From NCBI GenBank assembly GCA_951799405.1, contig OX637344.1:17794001-17858000 (forward strand): DNA of 64,000 bases, in the 5' to 3' direction. The notes below the pieces were generated by a model. That model saw only the letters and a list, made by a program, of their open reading frames with translations. It did no database searches and was not told the origin of the DNA. This stretch comes from Agapetus fuscipes. Its lineage: Eukaryota; Arthropoda; Insecta; Trichoptera; Glossosomatidae. Below are positions 43,501 through 49,502 of this stretch, one piece after another. How positions within the stretch are numbered: the stretch's first letter is position 1; every line of letters starts with the position of its first letter. The position numbers were made by a program, and so were the translations under genes.

Positions 43501-43851
43501 GCTAATAAACTATCGAGAAAAATTTAACCGAGGTCTTCACCAGAATTAAGCAATCAAATTTGATGTGTTAATCAAATATTGATTGGTGGTTGGTGCAACA
43601 GGGCCTTGAAGTGAAACAAGATTCGCTAGAATATCCATTCAGTGTTTAGCTGATCAAAGTGAAAAGTACTTATAACCGTAAAAAATCAAGTAAAAAATAT
43701 GAGGTTTTCATTATAATTTATTATGTTACCTTTCAGTCCAATGGAGATTTCGATCAACTATGTATTTGAAACCATGGACACTTGATTTGGTCATGTACTC
43801 ATAAAATATATGTTGAATGGTTTTTAAACACGTTGCTAGTTGATTTTTCAT
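25426..43851 (-). CDS. pickpocket-like DEG/ENaC sodium channel subunit (11 exons, 450 aa)
   Basis: Amiloride-sensitive-type cation channel subunit of the plasma membrane, assembled by eye from 11 exons with GT-AG introns and consistent phases (122+186+138+156+85+36+186+67+181+98+98 = 1353 nt). Seen in order: the SSVHG gating motif, first membrane segment, FPAVSVC, a cysteine-rich extracellular domain (CEWNTQTFPCCNNF, GVCYAIN, IHSKGDIP, SRSCLFPDE, YMEKLCACIP, ECDCPQAC), and the second membrane segment with the G-A-S selectivity filter (FVGASFLS). These are family hallmarks, and 450 residues is normal for insect pickpockets. The start is the ATG at 43851-43849; an in-frame GTG lies upstream at 43914. 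Stop is TGA at 25428-25426. Introns are full of transposons, but no coding lesion was seen. The weakest junction is exon 3/4. The specific pickpocket member, ligand and expression cannot be told. Confidence 0.92.
25745..25842 (-). CDS. pickpocket-like exon 10
   Basis: 98 nt with acceptor tttcctttcag. It encodes MDEDVSEIIIRVPNIPSERF and then RTVVRGKLETV, the strand leading into the second membrane segment. The donor is gtgaat. It leaves with G, completed by TG of exon 11 to give Val. Confidence 0.88.
26240..26420 (-). CDS. pickpocket-like exon 9 (ECDCPQAC)
   Basis: 181 nt with acceptor atactttcag and donor gtgaga. It encodes CNLTGLLCVAYKHSSIY and then PKSECDCPQACERSDV, the C-x-C-x-P-x-C signature preceding the palm return strand. 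Entry phase (A+AT) and exit phase (GG+G) match its neighbours. Confidence 0.9.
26537..26743. repeat. Foldback element, ~85-bp arms
   Basis: Arm 1 (gtactggatctgagtacgag through attcgagaaaaatgtatgt to ctctggcaaaa) pairs with arm 2 ending at 26743. The loop is about 16 nt around agtttcgaaacc. In intron 8 of the channel gene. No ORF. Confidence 0.8.
26907..27078 (+). mobile_element. SINE A copy, 3'-truncated
   Basis: Head ggtcgatagctcagttggta with a B box gggttcgatctccaccgag; body stops at ctcctcgggaactgatat, where a SINE B begins. Confidence 0.8.
27085..27317 (-). mobile_element. SINE B copy, internal deletion
   Basis: Minus strand, ending at the A box inverse (ccactggactacggaccggt); the B box is deleted near 27287. 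Confidence 0.8.
27352..27418 (-). CDS. pickpocket-like exon 8 (KCRERYMEKLCACIP)
   Basis: 67 nt between ttccacttccag and gtaagt. It encodes IKCRERYMEKLCACIPHTQP, the highly conserved C-x6-7-LC-x-C-x-P stretch. It leaves with one base (A). A SINE B copy starts immediately beyond the donor. Confidence 0.9.
27607..27821 (-). mobile_element. SINE C variant copy
   Basis: Minus strand: tagatttgtggaaaggaatg, cttcatgcgaaagcagaagc (shared with 2767-2925 only), gattcgaaccaacgtt B box and the head inverse ctcggccataacaccgatg. A subfamily with a different middle. Confidence 0.75.
27913..28159. mobile_element. 247-bp MITE with long TIRs, copy 2 (channel intron 7)
   Basis: Same length, orientation and ends as the copy at 25149-25395, with scattered substitutions. 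Flanked by AAAT direct repeats (27909-27912 and 28160-28163). Two copies with 4-bp duplications define the element ends. Confidence 0.85.
28201..28330 (+). repeat. SINE A middle fragment
   Basis: accggcaaggtttacacagc, cccccacttcgattgaattg, to aataaaaaggttccattcgg. Head and 3' end absent. Confidence 0.6.
28565..28635. repeat. Foldback fragment related to the 3.3-kb repeat
   Basis: tagaaaaagtattgtatacc...cactgcgcg and its partner catggcagtgccaagaata match the ends of the foldbacks at 3331-3452 and 4324-4452. Adjacent to channel exon 7. Confidence 0.55.
28656..28841 (-). CDS. pickpocket-like exon 7 (SRSCLFPDE)
   Basis: 62 codons in phase 0 between aacggctttccag and a gtgagg donor. It encodes NHPEELTIHATAGYKYN, then VDPKSRSCLFPDE and FYSYTACQ, matching the R-x-C-x-F-x-x-E and YS-x-C signatures of the channel ectodomain. 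Confidence 0.9.
29029..29242 (+). mobile_element. SINE B copy
   Basis: Head gaccggtccgtagttcagtg, B box gggttcaaatcccggcgga, to gacgaccaagctct; a SINE A starts at 29248. Channel intron 6. Confidence 0.85.
29248..29510 (+). mobile_element. SINE A copy, internal deletion
   Basis: Head ggtcgacagttcaattggta, B box acggttcgatctc, deletion of about 60 bp, then aaggtttactcagcattcac to tagcttagttgcat. Confidence 0.82.
29669..29870 (+). repeat. SINE D-like copy, shortened
   Basis: ttccctgactaatacattgg start, core deleted between 29738 and 29740, to caactaagattaaagat. Confidence 0.65.
29898..29933 (-). CDS. pickpocket-like microexon 6 (IHSKGDIP)
   Basis: A 36-nt phase-0 exon with a strong acceptor (tttttttcctag) and a gtaagg donor. 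It encodes IFIHSKGDIPNH, the conserved 'IHSPxDIP' segment of DEG/ENaC subunits, and joins exon 7 in phase 0. Confidence 0.82.
30046..30130 (-). CDS. pickpocket-like exon 5
   Basis: 85 nt between a good acceptor (atattttcag) and a gtaata donor. It completes the AG overhang and encodes 28 codons including HPQGVLTFKINALKSK, which runs into the next exon's IHS motif as expected. It lies in AT-rich sequence and would be missed without splicing. Confidence 0.8.
30274..30690 (-). mobile_element. RTE-like LINE 3' end with TTACAG tail
   Basis: Minus strand 135-codon frame: VMRWFGHVERMKDDRLTKYL, GKRGKGRPRKVWSDQIEEIV, MKELKEVCQDRKKWRQLCRG, SGHPWRNGDRVTVTV and a short GTTACA tail. 5'-truncated; sequence intact. 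In channel intron 4. Confidence 0.82.
30912..31067 (-). CDS. pickpocket-like exon 4 (CEW...CC..F...GVCY)
   Basis: Encodes CSLFQVRSACASLV followed by SCEWNTQTFPCCNNF and TEVGVCYAINS, the classic C-W, C-x-x-F and G-x-CY pattern of the extracellular palm domain. The acceptor (gtgaggcag) has a weak pyrimidine tract; the donor is gtaaaa. It leaves with AG. Confidence 0.87.
31080..31890. other. Channel intron 3, no gene recognised
   Basis: AT-rich. ggttcactttgccaatgtca at 31277 is a SINE D-like core remnant. 31560-31720 (gccggattgctagggaaaat, gtgacgtttgcccgccgag) resembles 44120-44220. No exon with channel similarity seen. Confidence 0.5.
31920..32062 (-). repeat. Possible LINE C-terminal remnant
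   Basis: Minus strand FPQHSVFPATRLWNSFPRNI resembles the 'FxxPAxRLWNxLP' end of CR1/L2-type LINE proteins. Only about 45 residues, so weak. Confidence 0.35.
32064..32245 (-). repeat. CR1/L2-like LINE 3' end with ATC tail
   Basis: GAT repeats (32069-32093), then ggtggcgccgtttaatgatc and catctcaagggcgccgtggc, matching 22200-22340. C-terminal coding end only. Confidence 0.65.
32250..32460 (+). mobile_element. SINE A copy, diverged
   Basis: tagatggcttagttggtaga head, cgggctcgaatgccactgag B box, gtgtaagaaatgatttcgca, to tgcagcttagttactgt. Confidence 0.72.
32478..32623 (-). mobile_element. SINE C copy, 3'-truncated
   Basis: Minus strand from taattaataattacccaagg to the head inverse ggctctctccgctataacac. 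Confidence 0.72.
32624..32698 (-). repeat. TTACAG-type microsatellite (LINE tail remnant)
   Basis: Irregular cagtta/ctgtta repeats like the tails at 23065-23090 and 30310. No LINE body attached. Confidence 0.6.
32811..32948 (-). CDS. pickpocket-like exon 3
   Basis: The acceptor is ttattgtag. The exon encodes TTSSSMDAIIQEIAFFSG and a segment ending SHLINITNQ, matching the variable region between TM1 and the first extracellular cysteines. The best-looking donor follows CAG at 32813, but the phase of exon 4 requires the donor two bases later, at GT/gtgtga. The 3' boundary is therefore uncertain by 2 bp. Confidence 0.78.
32990..33125 (-). repeat. SINE D-like copy, partial
   Basis: ataatctaagttgcaaagat to cccgatctcaaatgaacat, where the next copy begins. 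Confidence 0.7.
33126..33375 (-). repeat. SINE D-like copy, full length
   Basis: tctataatctaagttgcaag to accaacctataagtcaagga. Followed by a degraded 5' half of another copy (33376-33487). Confidence 0.82.
33488..33639. other. Channel intron 2 stretch, no gene recognised
   Basis: Between SINE D copies and the LINE tail. An open frame exists on each strand but shows no recognisable motif. Confidence 0.4.
33640..35639 (-). mobile_element. Jockey/CR1-type LINE, RT part and tail (downstream of the BEL insertion)
   Basis: 549-residue frame (35632-33983) with RT motifs YRPISILSCIAKIFEKL, QHGFVRSRS, YTDFRKAFDKVDH, SGVPQGSILGP and LLFADD. The C-terminal region is intact to the stop. The 3' UTR ends in TAAAA-type repeats (33640-33690, minus strand). 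Same element as 42156-42672, split by BEL. Confidence 0.9.
35640..36046 (+). repeat. BEL/Pao 5' LTR
   Basis: 407 bp, starts TGTTTGGGCGAACTG and ends GGCGTAGTCA. Matches the copy at 41749-42155. Short ORFs inside it are present in both LTRs and are not taken as genes. Confidence 0.95.
36047..36490 (+). other. BEL/Pao leader (primer-binding region and gag 5' UTR)
   Basis: The sequence after the 5' LTR reads taattttggtcctaacag. A TGG that could start a tRNA primer-binding site lies at 36053, but I cannot name the tRNA. The rest is AT-rich untranslated leader up to the ATG at 36491. Confidence 0.6.
36491..41629 (+). CDS. BEL/Pao gag-pol polyprotein, intact (1712 aa)
   Basis: Polyprotein for element replication. 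Domain order by motif: basic N-terminus; DUF1759-type Gag (from about residue 120, LPRLELCAFNGD); Cys/His knuckles (from C336, CLLCGDNNH, then CVNCL and CSVCNRSHH); aspartic protease (LLDSAS, catalytic D458); reverse transcriptase with YMDD at 864-867; RNase H (from about 1035, GFADASERAYGAV); integrase with H2C2 finger (about 1345-1383), core acidic residues D1415, D1481, E1535; DUF5641-like C-terminus (about 1617-1708). The order PR-RT-RNaseH-IN with DUF1759 is that of BEL/Pao. No stop or frameshift seen; no envelope gene follows. Confidence 0.96.
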   Translation: MTSEREKRAFQRRKERLQNEIETYLERAQCIFDTINSIHLGEIYLRKFKVHAAGIDNWRKEFLLLVKEKNDLIAESEEDEATDNNIILSFEDLYAEIKYTYENLKDTTKSSSANDIPLKRSIQLPRLELCAFNGDVNNWPVFYENFKSMVHENDSLTEGEKIQYLVGKLVGKAQSICQGLLPTAQNYTILWNSLVKKYNDKRVLATTYLEKLLNIPAVKEPSASNLEDFIDLFSGLTAAIKQLNMENLEDFIFIHIACKKLDMDTIKAFEVSIQDSSDSVDSIKFVEFIRNYSRILQRANGSRSSKINNQINAMPRKPSVSQKNVRAFVTVNTDKCLLCGDNNHSKLYQCPKYTILDARERYNFIKSKKLCVNCLSTMHNLKNCKSKGRCSVCNRSHHTSLHFNLNLQAAAEEKAEPLALCAMGPNSSEVESTVLLGTVCCVILDKRGQRHTIRALLDSASQRDIITASCCRELHLDVKTTRDKVVSGIGDIVNPIKGVTTITLLSRVEKSVNFKLSPLVVNQITDKIPVANINIENLEYLKSLRLADEKYFIPGKIDMILGADVFSRVIKHNTISRNLGEPVALDTLFGYVILGKVPVLPAIKTDYCFFSTIEIEMKNILELEDVPDVSTPQIEELVCEEKYTNTTTRDKTGRFSVMLPFKTDPGQLGDSQRAAERRFYALERKLLSNSSVKLEYDLIFKNYLQEGYLNPVNINSDQCLSLQYIAPHHAVIRENKSTTKVRAVIDASMKTTSGLSLNDVLHTGRNLQNDLFKIILHFRLFPVALSADIRKMYMQILVNKEHRCYQRVLYRFDKNDPLQLFEFTRVPFGLKCSPYLAMRTVRRLIDDERTRFPLAALVAERDIYMDDLVSSCLNDEEAIALSNQLIELFLAGGFELVKFSSNSPSVMGGIPSACRISEAVEFSSEDQCTIIGLHWLPGKDVFTFSVTNKFRKCTKRNILSTIARFWDLMGFVAPVIVTAKLMIKFLWEHKIDWDDCPPQSIISTWENYESELPLLQSIQLPRHTGVTQESIISLLGFADASERAYGAVVYIHVYNPPSKRGEISLACAKSRVAPSRTISLARLELSGILILSKLMRVVIDTYSTRCQVNNVYAFSDSTVALAWVHSHPSRWQTFIANRVTIIQDNIPPSQFYHIAGKDNPADCLSRGLTPAQLIDHPLWFKGPAFARSPIEEWNFCKFDPNTIENPPEQKIKVMTVMDNLPKQPTLLGSLAERISSWSKLLRVVIYILRFIKRLSSKFEVSHLRFAEIVVIKDLQNHHFSNEIKNAKAGKVLSPAFRKLNAFIDADGLLRVGGRLVNADLAYDSKHPILLPGRGHILNLIIDYYHRKFLHSGPQLLMSLLRQNFWILSARNIVRKRVQLCNTCYKVNPKSRFPLMGDLPACRVNEGKAFFHCGIDYAGPLSVIPYRKRGVHKIKAYICVFVCLITKAVHIELASDLSTETFINALKRFLSRRGPVKIMYSDCGTNFIGAKSHLDALYGLLESEAFQNKFDRELRDHRIDWKFNPPSAPHFGGIWESNVRSIKLHLNRVIGKQLLTFEEMSTVLAQIEAILNSRPLSCLSADPSEPIALTPAHFLTLTPLKSLPATDTSSKDISLLSRKQYVDHLVQSFWKRWKVEYLHTLQTRQKWNTETEPIKIGSVVLLKTEGSAPLNWPLGVIEDVFPGADGIARVVNVRTKTGTYRRPVVKVCPLPNQ
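41749..42155 (+). repeat. BEL/Pao 3' LTR
   Basis: 407 bp, same sequence as the 5' LTR by eye. Preceded by aagctggggggca and followed by the AATAC target duplication. Confidence 0.95.
42156..42672 (-). mobile_element. Jockey/CR1-type LINE, 5' part (upstream of the BEL insertion)
   Basis: Minus-strand reading frame with KYDFRKANFNQIMVELLEFN and a WFSNDLKK...KLKAWKRWK segment, homologous to the linker between endonuclease and RT in the LINE at 15.3-18.1 kb. The endonuclease is absent (5' truncation near 42672). The frame runs straight into the BEL target site and resumes at 35639. Confidence 0.85.
42683..42780 (-). repeat. CR1/L2-like LINE 3' end fragment
   Basis: gagcgctgtttttgtgtg followed by a cctaaagagccc stretch matches the 3' UTR of the truncated LINEs at 20.7 and 14.4 kb. 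An ATT-type microsatellite (42683-42710) forms its minus-strand tail. It lies just downstream of channel exon 2. Confidence 0.5.
42803..42988 (-). CDS. pickpocket-like exon 2 (TM1, FPAVSVC)
   Basis: The acceptor is cttcttccag and the donor is cag/gtattt. The exon encodes a Trp/Cys-rich hydrophobic segment (FWLACCAFSWWCW) and then DYLIWRTAFPAVSVCE, the post-TM1 signature of DEG/ENaC channels. It enters with one base and leaves with AG. The upstream intron holds decayed copies of its 5' part. Confidence 0.9.
42989..43400 (-). pseudogene. decayed tandem copies of the pickpocket TM1 exon
   Basis: Upstream of exon 2, in intron 1, the 5' part of that exon with its pyrimidine-rich acceptor recurs at about 43020-43145, 43158-43255 and, very degraded, 43270-43370. 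The spacing of about 138 bp shrinks towards the far end. The nearest copy keeps cttcttccag and the cttcagttggt core but has TAG as its third codon and lacks the FPAVSVC half. They read as dead pseudo-exons. Confidence 0.7.
43412..43606. mobile_element. MITE with gggcctgttgcaccaa termini
   Basis: Starts gggcctgttgcaccaa and ends ttggtgcaacagggcc, a 16-bp inverted repeat. The 160-bp interior also has inverted segments (aatcaaattt and atcaaatatt). No clear target duplication could be read. In intron 1 of the channel gene. Confidence 0.65.
43730..43851 (-). CDS. pickpocket-like exon 1 (N-terminus, SSVHG motif)
   Basis: ATG at 43851, then 40 codons plus AG before a gtaaca donor at 43729. It encodes the cytoplasmic N-terminus with SSVHGFKYIVDRN, the conserved His-Gly gating motif just before the first membrane segment. 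The two-base overhang is completed by the first base of exon 2. Confidence 0.88.
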
Positions 43852-45158
43852 TTTATTCAGGGTGCGGTATTTCAACGCAAGTTTATGGAAAATTAAAAAA
43901 AAATCTACCAACACAATAGTCAGAAGTTTATCTTTTTTATTATTCTATAAAAAAATTAATAAGCTGTATTTGAATTTTGAAACACGAAGTATTGAAAAAT
44001 TTGAATGTAAGAATAAAATTAATCGTAAATAATTCAAAACAATATTTATTTTTTCATTATCATTCAAAATAGTCTTTCTTATTTTGGAACATTGAAAAGG
44101 GCGCGAAAGTATACGTATTCACCCGGTCGGGTTGCTAGGGAAAAGACATATAATTATTTGTTTTTTTTGCTAAGGATAGCAGCCCTACACAAGACTGACG
44201 TTTCCTCGCCGAGAAAAAAGTTACTTTTTAAAAAAAAACGGATGTCTTTAAAAAAACTAAAAGATTAAAAGAAACCAAGACAACGGGCTTTAAATTTTAT
44301 CCTATTAAAAAAAGTAAAACCAATCAAGCAATATAAAAATAAAAACAAATAAACAATAAAATACAGAAATAGAAATTAACATTTTCTGCATTTTTTTTAA
44401 TTCCACACGCTTTTTAATCTACATTTTAATTTTAATACTTTCAAAAGTTCGCGTGCCCGCCATTCAGCGTGGTTGTTTTCCGTTTGGCTTAATTTCCAAC
44501 TCTCTCCATTACAATCTCTTCAAACGTTTTATTATTTTTCCATTTTATTGCCACTAATACGACACACAAGTCGCAGAATTAAAAATGGCAGTCCATTATT
44601 CTTTGCCTTTCCACCGTAAAAGTTGGCGTGGATCATTGAGTTATAATATAGAGGAGCAGAAACTAGCTCACGGCATTGATACATACTTTGAGGCACAGCT
44701 GTCTCCAGTCCTGTCAAAAACAACAATTTTAAAATCATGTTCTTACATGATGACTACAGCCGGGGAAGAACAAGGAATATCAGTTGAAAAATATTATGAG
44801 TAAAACAAAAATTGAAATCTGAAATCATGGTTATTGCCTGTCACAAAGAGTCGGAAATACCGCCATGAACTGTGATAGCGACTGTTGTTGCATTACAAAT
44901 TTTGCAGAGCTTTAGATACACACAAATGCCACTAGATATTTTTTTCTTACGAACTTATTTTCTTATTTTTGCTGACATTCCTTATTTTTCCCCTGTAGTC
45001 TTCGCATGTGAAAGCCTGTATTTTCTTGCTTTTCCTCTTATGTTTTTCGACATCCAATAATTACTTACCTACACACGCCATAATGTCATAAAATAATGCC
45101 ATTTACGATTAAAAATTGACAAAACTATCGATCAAAAGATTCATACCGCGTAACGTAA
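43852..45158. other. Upstream flank of the channel gene
   Basis: AT-rich. It would hold the channel promoter and any noncoding first exon, but none can be pinned down. 44100-44220 repeats part of intron 3 (ggttgctagggaaaa). A 72-codon plus-strand frame at 44585-44803 is unrecognised. Confidence 0.4.
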
Positions 45159-45160
45159 GT

Positions 45161-45490
45161 CCGGTCGATAGCTCAGGTGGTAGAGTGCTTGCATTCCATG
45201 CCGAAAGCTCGGGTTCGAATCCCACCGAGGGTGTCAGAAATGATTTCCCGTTTCGGTGTTTATTTCAAATCCCAAAATTAAATACCGGCAAGGCTTACTC
45301 AGCCTTCACAAGAAATGAGTACCAGCACTCTCGGGAGCTGGGAAACCTCCACTTCAACTGAAGTGGTTGGCGTAAGGCCGGCCCCCTTACCTGTAAAAAT
45401 AAATAGGTTCAACTCGCCACATGCGACCCCTTCGGGGATAACGCGGCAAGAAGTTACACTAAATGTGTAGCTTAGTTGCGTTTTGCGTTG
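45161..45490 (+). mobile_element. SINE A copy, full length
   Basis: Head ggtcgatagctcaggtggta, B box gggttcgaatcccaccgag, full body to tagcttagttgcgttttgcg. gcgtaacg occurs on both sides (45147-45155 and near 45500), a possible target duplication. Confidence 0.88.
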
Positions 45491-45509
45491 CGTTTGCGTT
45501 GCGTAACGC

Positions 45510-46070
45510 TTTATAATACATATCACTGCTGCCAACATTCTGGAAATATTTCTTAGTTTCGTCCAAGTTTTTTTGTATATAACTAAATGACACAGTGAAG
45601 ATCTTTGTTCTCTTTCTTACCAAGGACCACTTTTGTTAGTTAGTTGAAACATATATATATAATGTCTATTTTCAAAAAACTAATTTCTAGTCCACAGAAA
45701 TCACAACTCAATGGCGTGGACAGAAAAGTGTGTCCGCCAAATCAGATCGGTGCAAGGCAGTCATTATAATGCAATTGTAACTTTATCCAACGTATATTTA
45801 AAAAAAAAAAATATATTTCCTGAAACAAGCAACACACCTGTTTAAAATCCTTTCATAATTGCTCGTTGCTAAAAAAACGTGATTTTTTCACGGTTGACAA
45901 ATAAAAAGTTAAAAAAATATATTCTTGGCAGATACACGTCAAACGTCTAACTGAATAAAGCGCTACTTAAAACGCTACAAGCTAAATTAAGGTGAACTCT
46001 TGTTTTTTTTCCGGGCTATCATTTGATTTTACTTTCAGTCATATGAGTGATTATTAAAGCTATTCACTTC
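45510..46070. other. No gene recognised
   Basis: AT-rich intergenic DNA without long ORFs or recognisable repeats. Confidence 0.5.
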
Positions 46071-46073
46071 TAT

Positions 46074-46285
46074 AATCTAGAATCTTTAATCAAAGTTTCA
46101 AAGATATATTAACATTTAAAACTGCCCACAAATAGACACGCGTAAGTTCGCTCTTACAAATTAAAACTAAACCTCAAACGAACATAAACCCTCAACTTTT
46201 GCCAACCTTCCCTGAAACAGGGGTGACATTGGCAAAGTGAACCATTTTTTACAGTATGGGGGTCAGCCAACATATCAGTCAAGGA
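46074..46285 (-). repeat. SINE D-like copy
   Basis: taatctagaatctttaatca to ccaacatatcagtcaaggaa, with small internal deletions. Confidence 0.72.
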
Positions 46286-46873
46286 ATAAACTTAAAATGC
46301 AAATAAAACATAATAAAACATTTCAACATTCGTAATTTCTAGAACATTATTCAATATTATCCGAAACTATAACATCGGTTTCGGTAACGGATACGGATAT
46401 ATTTATTTATTTTGGATATCTGATAATTTCGATTACGTATACAGATATCCATAACATCCCTGATATTAAGTAATATCATAGAAAAATTAGAGAGCGAGTC
46501 TGTGTTTTCGCAAAAATATCTATCGCTAAAATTTGTAGCTTTCACAAAAGTAATACGTACCTTAAAATTTAAATTATTCGAATTCAGAACAACAATCAAT
46601 TTTGAGCTTATTTTTTGGCGGGAAATAAGCAGCTCGGTAATCTCCCGAAATTGAAATCGATCAGTTTTACCAACTGGGGAAAAACAAAAACGGAAAGGAT
46701 TCGAGAAAAGTGTGGACATAAGTGAAAATATAATGTAAGCTACCTACCTACAGATAGATACACAAATATTTATGGATTTTGTTATTTTTTGAGATTTTTT
46801 TTTCATGTTTTTTACAAATGAATGTGAATTCCGCATCTAATCAAAGTTGCAAAAATATATAAATCTTCAAGAT

Positions 46874-47105
46874 ATTCCTTGATTTATAGGTTGGTATGAG
46901 GCTGACCACCCACACTGTAAAAAATGGTTCACTTTGCTAATGTCCCCCCTATTTCAGGCAAGGTTGGCAAAAAATGTTGGATTTATGTTCATTTGAGGTT
47001 TGGAATTTAATTTGTAAGTACACATTTAGCATTGGTAAGCACGAACTTAGATGTGTCTGTTTGTGGGAATGCATTCGATAGGTGTTTGGAGTATTAATAT
47101 ATCTA
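46874..47105 (+). repeat. SINE D-like copy, full length
   Basis: ttccttgatttataggttgg start to gagtattaatatatctaatc. Confidence 0.78.
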
Positions 47106-47360
47106 ATCTAATCTAATCTAATCTAAGTTGCAAAGATATGTTACATTGGAGATTCACATTACATGCATTCTCACAACCAGACACGTACAAGTTCGCGCTT
47201 GCACATGCCTCATGTGAACCTACAACATAAAAACCAAATCTCAAATGGACATACACCCTGCAACTCTTGCCGTCCTTCCCTGAGACAGGGGTGACATTGG
47301 CAAAGTGAACCATTTTTACAGCATGGGTGGTCAGCCGCATACCAACCTATAAGTCAAGGA
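47101..47360 (-). repeat. SINE D-like copy, young subfamily
   Basis: Starts with four TAATC repeats, then aagttgcaaagatatgttac to accaacctataagtcaagga. Almost the same sequence as 14656-14915 and 47380-47580. Confidence 0.85.
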
Positions 47361-47379
47361 ACTATATCTTAGCAACTTA

Positions 47380-47580
47380 TCTAATCTAATCTAATCTAAG
47401 TTGCAAAGATATGTTACATTGGAGATGCACATTACATGCATTTTCACAACCAGACACGTACAAGTTCGCGCTTGCACATGCCGCATGTGAACCTACAACA
47501 TAAAAACCAAATCTCAAATGGACATACACCCTGCAACTCTTGCCGTCCTTCCCTGAGACAGGGGTGACATTGGCAAACCT
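47380..47580 (-). repeat. SINE D-like copy, young subfamily, truncated
   Basis: TAATC repeats then the same sequence as 47101-47360, ending at gggtgacattggcaaa, where unrelated DNA begins. Confidence 0.82.
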
Positions 47581-47584
47581 TAAA

Positions 47585-48180
47585 GTCACATAATTATGCT
47601 GACGTTGAAAATACCGGGCCTTAGAGATTTTCCTGCCACATTAATTCTCGAGAATAAGCTGCCGTGATAAAACATTGGAGTATAACTGTTTTATGAAGCG
47701 TGTAATTTCTGTGAGGCTTAAAACGACTAATATTTGGGGAGCACAGGTAGTGGGAAACAAACAGTGGTTCTCCACATAAATTAGTGCAGTTATAATATTT
47801 ACGAATACACACAAATATGGCACAAAACAAACTAATGATTATTTATCAAACGTCTGTATAAACATTAGAATTATGAATTAAAACACTGTAAAAATAACAA
47901 CGTTTTTCTTCTCGAGTTGGTTCATTTTCTTGCGCGCTTTCGGTGTTATCACACCGTTGTGATGGTAACGTGACACTGGCGCCTCTGTTCTCCGCGGGAA
48001 TTCACCAAAAAGAAGAATATACTGGTGTAATAACACCAAAGCGCTCGAGAAAATAAACCTACTCGTTAAGAAAAACGTTTTCTTTATTAATTTAAAAGAA
48101 TCTTCATCATGTCAATATACAAAACCTTAAACTGCTACTCTATTGGAATCATGTTTAGCGTAATGTATCAATAAATGCAT
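47585..48180. other. No gene recognised
   Basis: Contains ataccgggcct, found also at 797, 48860 and 58432. An inverted pair cggtgttatcacacc and ggtgtaataacaccaaagcg lies near 47940-48045. No protein similarity. Confidence 0.4.
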
Positions 48181-48237
48181 AATCTAAGTTGCAAAGACTT
48201 ATTAAAATAAAGGGTGTTCTCTTAATGCAAAGACCTC

Positions 48238-48482
48238 AAAGGAAAAAACAAAGACTAATTGGTTGATATGAATCTGACCCCTATGTTTAAAAATTCGGTT
48301 TAATTTTGCCTATGTTACTCATTTGAGGGAGAGACGGCAGGAGTTGCAAGGTTAATGTTTATGTGAGGTTTGGTTTATTTTGCAAGTCCAAATGCAGCAT
48401 GTGTAAGCCCGAATTTACGAGCGTCTGCTAGTAGGCATGCAATAAATATGAACCTTAAATGTAAATAAACCTTTGCAACTGC
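48238..48482 (+). repeat. SINE D-like copy, old
   Basis: aagactaattggttgatatg to ataaacctttgcaactgcc, strongly diverged. Confidence 0.6.
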
Positions 48483-49150
48483 CTGGTATTTTCAACGTAA
48501 GCAGTTAACGATTTCTACTGAATGAAAAGAACGCACGTATTCCAAACGTGTGGGTAGATTTTTCATCAATTTAAAATCACATATCGTTCCCCCAGTGCTT
48601 GTTTGGCTAATCAACCATTAGATTCAAAGATGACCTTTCAATGATATTGTCTTAAAAATCCCATTCTACACAATCTGAACAAAGAAAAAAACGTAAAAGA
48701 CGATTTTGTGAAGTTGTTTTAAATATTATAAAAATCAATTTACAGTTTTCATAAGAAGCAATGGTCCAGTACCTACATATACAAAAATTGCTCTTGTGAA
48801 ATTACCTCTCATGGACATAAGACAAACAAGCACGAAGTGAACGATATTCTTACGGTGAAATACCGGGCCTCAAATAATAATAGATAGATCGAAAGTTAAA
48901 GTTTATATCGTTCCTTAAATTTTCAGGTATTCTTTCAGCAAGTGAATAAGCCGGTAATAAAAGGGTGAACCTCCACGTGGGAAGTCAAGGGAGCTGAATA
49001 AATATGAATACATCTGCCGGGATATTGTCGAGGACATAATGCCCCACCTGGGCTGTATGGATGCTTTCTTCAAGCAGGCGCGTGCTGGGCGTAGAGGCAC
49101 ATCAATTGCGGAATAAAATTAAATTCTGAAATTCTAAATTCTCCAATAAA
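48483..49150. other. No gene recognised
   Basis: cttgtttggctaatcaacca and cattctacacaatctgaac recur near 7930-8010 and 24690-24760, so at least part is an old dispersed repeat. Confidence 0.4.
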
Positions 49151-49154
49151 ATGA

Positions 49155-49340
49155 AACGAAATGTAAGAAGGCGCGGAAAAAAGTGTGGTTTGATGAGATT
49201 GATGAAATTGTGATGGGTTGGGATATTCGAAATGGATGTCAAAGAGAGAAAATTTATGAAAAAAGTGATGTATATAATAATGAATGAATTCAAAGAGGTA
49301 TACAAGGATAACGATAAATAGAGACAGCTCTGCATATGTT
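49155..49340 (+). repeat. RTE-like LINE 3' end, degraded
   Basis: Plus strand KKVWFDEIDEIVMGWDI and MNEFKEVYKDN correspond to the KVWSDQIEEIVKEWDI and MKELKEVCQDR segments at 30274-30690, with frameshifts. Confidence 0.55.
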
Positions 49341-49502
49341 TTGAGCATGCATTGTGTTTGTATTATTTTGTTTTTATTCAACTACAAAAACTTCTTAAAT
49401 TTTGGCGATTCAGCTAACATCACATTGAACTACCAAAAGTGATATTTTTCAAGATGGCGAAGCTAGTTCCGATTTTACCCACGCTCAGTTAAAATCCATG
49501 TC

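Noticed and set aside
44532..44803. Opposing frames at 44532-44738 (-) and 44585-44803 (+) as a gene or an extra channel exon
   Set aside because: Neither shows known motifs, the minus frame lacks DEG/ENaC similarity, and exon 1 already has a suitable ATG.
45161..45240. SINE A, B and C heads as functional tRNA genes
   Set aside because: A and B boxes are good, but the 5' ends cannot pair with the 3' side to form an acceptor stem and every copy continues into a shared SINE body.
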